NCBI RefSeq assembly: GCF_001039355.2
Contig: NW_019775966.1
Coordinates: forward strand, 1-20,344
Direction: 5' to 3'
Length of the DNA stretch: 20,344 nucleotides
Origin: Lingula anatina
Lineage: Eukaryota; Brachiopoda; Lingulata; Lingulida; Lingulidae
Shown one piece after another: positions 18,592-20,344 of this stretch (positions are counted from its first letter, which is position 1; each line of letters begins with the position of its first letter). The notes below the pieces were generated by a model, which was given only the letters and a program-made list of their open reading frames with translations, did no database searches and was not told the origin of the DNA. Both the position numbers and the translations under genes were made by a program.

Positions 18592-18699
18592 TGGAGTATG
18601 ATATCTTCGGACAAAGTCTGCCAACTTTTACATAGAAGTCAATGTGATCCGCCATGTTGCCCGATTTGTTTTACCCCAGATGCCGGTTGCTAAGGCGCG

Positions 18700-18707
18700 T
18701 GACGTCA
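18700..18707. promoter_or_regulatory. CRE palindrome TGACGTCA, possible promoter
   Basis: A perfect CRE, preceded by GGTTGCTAAGG (X-box half-site-like), lies 52 bases before the first of two duplicated start exons. It fits a TATA-less host promoter. Confidence 0.5.
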
Positions 18708-18719
18708 GCCCGACTTTCG

Positions 18720-18950
18720 AGATGACACAAACAGAAACGCACTCAAAAGTTTGTTAAAATGAGAGAAGTAGGCCTACAGAGTGCAGAAGATATAACGTTG
18801 GATAAGGTTATCAAAAAACAGGTTAGTGCTTTAAAATGAATAACTACACGAAATATAAAGATAAATTGCAACTTTTATGCCGTAGGGTCTCACTGTGTAC
18901 TCAGTATTAAGTGTCTAGCTCCACGTCGATCTCGTGAGGTTATACGTAAC
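18720..18950 (+). repeat. Tandem duplication, unit 1
   Basis: Aligned to 19818-20021 with substitutions and one ~10-base insertion (around 18899-18909) in unit 1. The most conserved block is AACTACACGAAATAT.AAGATAAATTGCAACTTTTATG.CGTAGGGTCTCACTGTGTA. Start-to-start offset is about 1,096 bp. Confidence 0.75.
18759..18821 (+). CDS. Putative first coding exon, duplicate unit 1 (21 codons)
   Basis: ATG in context AAAATGAG opens 21 codons, sharing MRE, DITLDKV and KKQ with the second unit, and ends CAG|GTTAGT, a fair splice donor in phase 0. A promoter-like CRE lies upstream. Similarity to the second unit continues about 120 bases into the putative intron, so this is a segmental duplicate and not convergent sequence. 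The rest of the gene is not in the window and the family is not recognised. Confidence 0.45.
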
Positions 18951-19650
18951 TCCTTGGCTTAACTGCAAAGTCAACATCAAATTTTAATTATGCACAACAG
19001 GTAATACTGATGAAAGTAAATGGATAAGGCTTCAGGCCCACGAGAGTTCAAGTTCACACTTAGAAAGTGCCAGAATGAAAAAATTGAAAATTTCACATAA
19101 AAAAACTTGCATTAATTCAATAAAAAAAATTATAGCCTAGAGAGCTGGTTTTCTTATTTGAGCTGTACGTACGTCAATCCTAAGAATCAGTCTTGTAAGT
19201 TAAAAAAAAGTAAGTTTTCTTTTCATAATGTTTGTGGTGACAATGCATGAAATAGTTTTTTTTTTTTTTTTTTTTTTTTTGATGCAATATGTTACATAAT
19301 AATTAACGGTGTAATGACCACCAATTTTTAATTAGCTTCTATTAATAACATGGACATGTTCATCCCTTGATCATTTATCTAGTCACTATAATAAATCTTC
19401 AAAGGGAATATATTCACAAGTTGGGTCAACCTATAGCTGGGTGGGACATGTCTGCTTGAAAGCAATTAAAGTGATAATAACTCTTCGTTTCGGCCAAAAA
19501 ATGAATTTTCCTGGAGTAAACAACAATTTTCCCATACTTACCAGTGGTTAATGAATTCATTTTTACATTCAAAGTTAGTCCCTGTTTTTTTTCTAAAAGG
19601 TTTGTTTTTTTTTTGTTAAAATCTCTTAAGTGATTTTAACCAAGGAGTTA
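18951..19650. other. Spacer between duplicate units, with poly-T tract
   Basis: No gene recognised. It contains an uninterrupted run of 25 T at 19256-19280 and several shorter A/T runs. If unit 1 is transcribed this is intronic. Confidence 0.6.
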
Positions 19651-19673
19651 TAACAGAAGGAGATTACACGCGT

Positions 19674-19710
19674 GGGGGCGGAGCCCGTATTACGGTCTCT
19701 CATTGGTCGG
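19674..19710 (+). promoter_or_regulatory. GC box plus inverted CCAAT, possible promoter of unit 2
   Basis: GGGGGCGGAGC (19674-19684) and CATTGGTCGG (19701-19710) lie 145-180 bases upstream of the second start exon, a typical TATA-less animal promoter arrangement. Confidence 0.5.
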
Positions 19711-19854
19711 AATGAATAGAACCCAGAGAACAATAGATGCCTATCTCTGTTACGCTTAATTGCTACTCTCGTTAAATCTCGTTTGTTAATATCTGTGCCT
19801 TCGTCTGTTGATTTTGAGGACAGACACAGAAACGGAGTCCCAAGTTTCTAAAAA

Positions 19855-19911
19855 ATGAGAGAAATACAGAATTTATATGATATTACGTTGGACAAGGTTT
19901 TCAAAAAACAG
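19855..19911 (+). CDS. Putative first coding exon, duplicate unit 2 (19 codons)
   Basis: ATG opens 19 codons (MREIQNLYDITLDKVFKKQ) ending at CAG|GTAAGTGC, a near-consensus donor in phase 0 at the same codon as unit 1. A longer open frame runs on to 20067, but the donor and the conservation pattern favour splicing at 19911. Either an alternative first exon of one gene or the start of a tandem paralogue. Family unknown. Confidence 0.5.
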
Positions 19912-20344
19912 GTAAGTGCTTTTAAATGCATAACTACACGAAATATGAAGATAAATTGCAACTTTTATGTCGTAGGGTCTCACTGTGTAAGTGTCCAGCT
20001 ACACGTTGATCTCGCGAGGTGGTGTGTGGAGAATAAATATTGCACGAAAAATATTTCCCACTCATAACAAGTGCCTATAAATATAGTATCAGATGAAGAA
20101 AGTTTGGTCTTTATACAGTTGCAATTGTTAAGTAATTTGTGGCAATAGCAAAGAATAAAACTTAGGTGCACTTTCAGTAGCCGAATAACAAGCAGATGCT
20201 TAAGCCGCCATCTTGTTAATATTTCGAAAAAAAATTACTCCAAAAGACATTTTCCTCCTACTTTTTGAAACTTGTGTCACATGACAGTCATAAAATTTAA
20301 CTAATTGTTATGTGTGCAACACACTTGCTTGAGCAGTATTGTTT
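19912..20344. other. Putative intron sequence to the window edge
   Basis: AT-rich; homology to unit 1 fades after about 20021. No further exon recognised. Confidence 0.45.

Noticed and set aside
1-20344. tRNA or rRNA genes
   Set aside because: No cloverleaf-like A/B box pairs or rRNA-like blocks were recognised by eye on either strand.

Overview
The window looks like genomic DNA of an invertebrate animal, probably marine (mollusc, hemichordate, amphioxus and similar are all possible; the taxon cannot be fixed from this sequence). The reasons are AT-rich spliced host sequence with GT donors and AATAAA signals, a BEL/Pao LTR retrotransposon, and a Polinton/Maverick (adintovirus-like) DNA element. 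It is a nested locus: host DNA, then a BEL/Pao element at 1764-17572, then a Polinton at 3525-13588 inside the BEL integrase gene.

Host flanks. Positions 1-78 look like the last codons of a host gene, followed by a poly(A) signal. Positions 79-1763 hold an isolated TATA-like box, a CTTA-rich simple repeat, one copy of an interspersed repeat and a short broken coding-like fragment. To the right (17573-20344) are a 171-bp direct repeat, an inverted copy of the left-flank interspersed repeat, and a 1.1-kb tandem duplication. Each unit of that duplication carries a short first coding exon ending in CAG|GT, with promoter-like CRE or GC-box/CCAAT sites upstream.

BEL/Pao element (minus strand). Two 619-bp LTRs (TGTTG...CAACA, about 0.65% different) enclose gag, CCHC knuckle, aspartic protease, reverse transcriptase (YIDD) and integrase with the DUF5641-type C-terminus. 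The RNase H region is missing and there are several stops and frameshifts, so it is non-autonomous.

Polinton. The element is 10,064 bp, starts AGTAGT, ends ACTACT, and is flanked by a perfect 6-bp duplication GGTAAG. It is not a normal 15-20 kb Polinton. It is a giant foldback: a 3,947-bp left arm and a 3,920-bp right arm are near-identical inverted copies. Each holds the TIR plus most of the protein-primed DNA polymerase gene. Between them are 2.2 kb of unique DNA: the polymerase N-terminus with C2H2 fingers (minus), a single-BIR protein (plus), a small orphan ORF (plus) and the first 78 codons of the Polinton integrase (plus). The mirror arm begins abruptly after the integrase fragment. Capsid, ATPase and protease genes are absent. 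The 27-bp length difference between arms is fully explained by a 25-bp deletion and a 2-bp difference in a C tract.

Interpretation. The layout resembles a snap-back or defective-interfering genome of a protein-primed replicon, apparently integrated intact with target-site duplication using enzymes supplied in trans. One polymerase frameshift is shared by both arms and so predates the duplication; other lesions are private. A transcript through the locus could fold into a hairpin of about 3.9 kb, so the insertion may act as a natural silencing locus against related Polintons (inference, by analogy with maize Mu killer).
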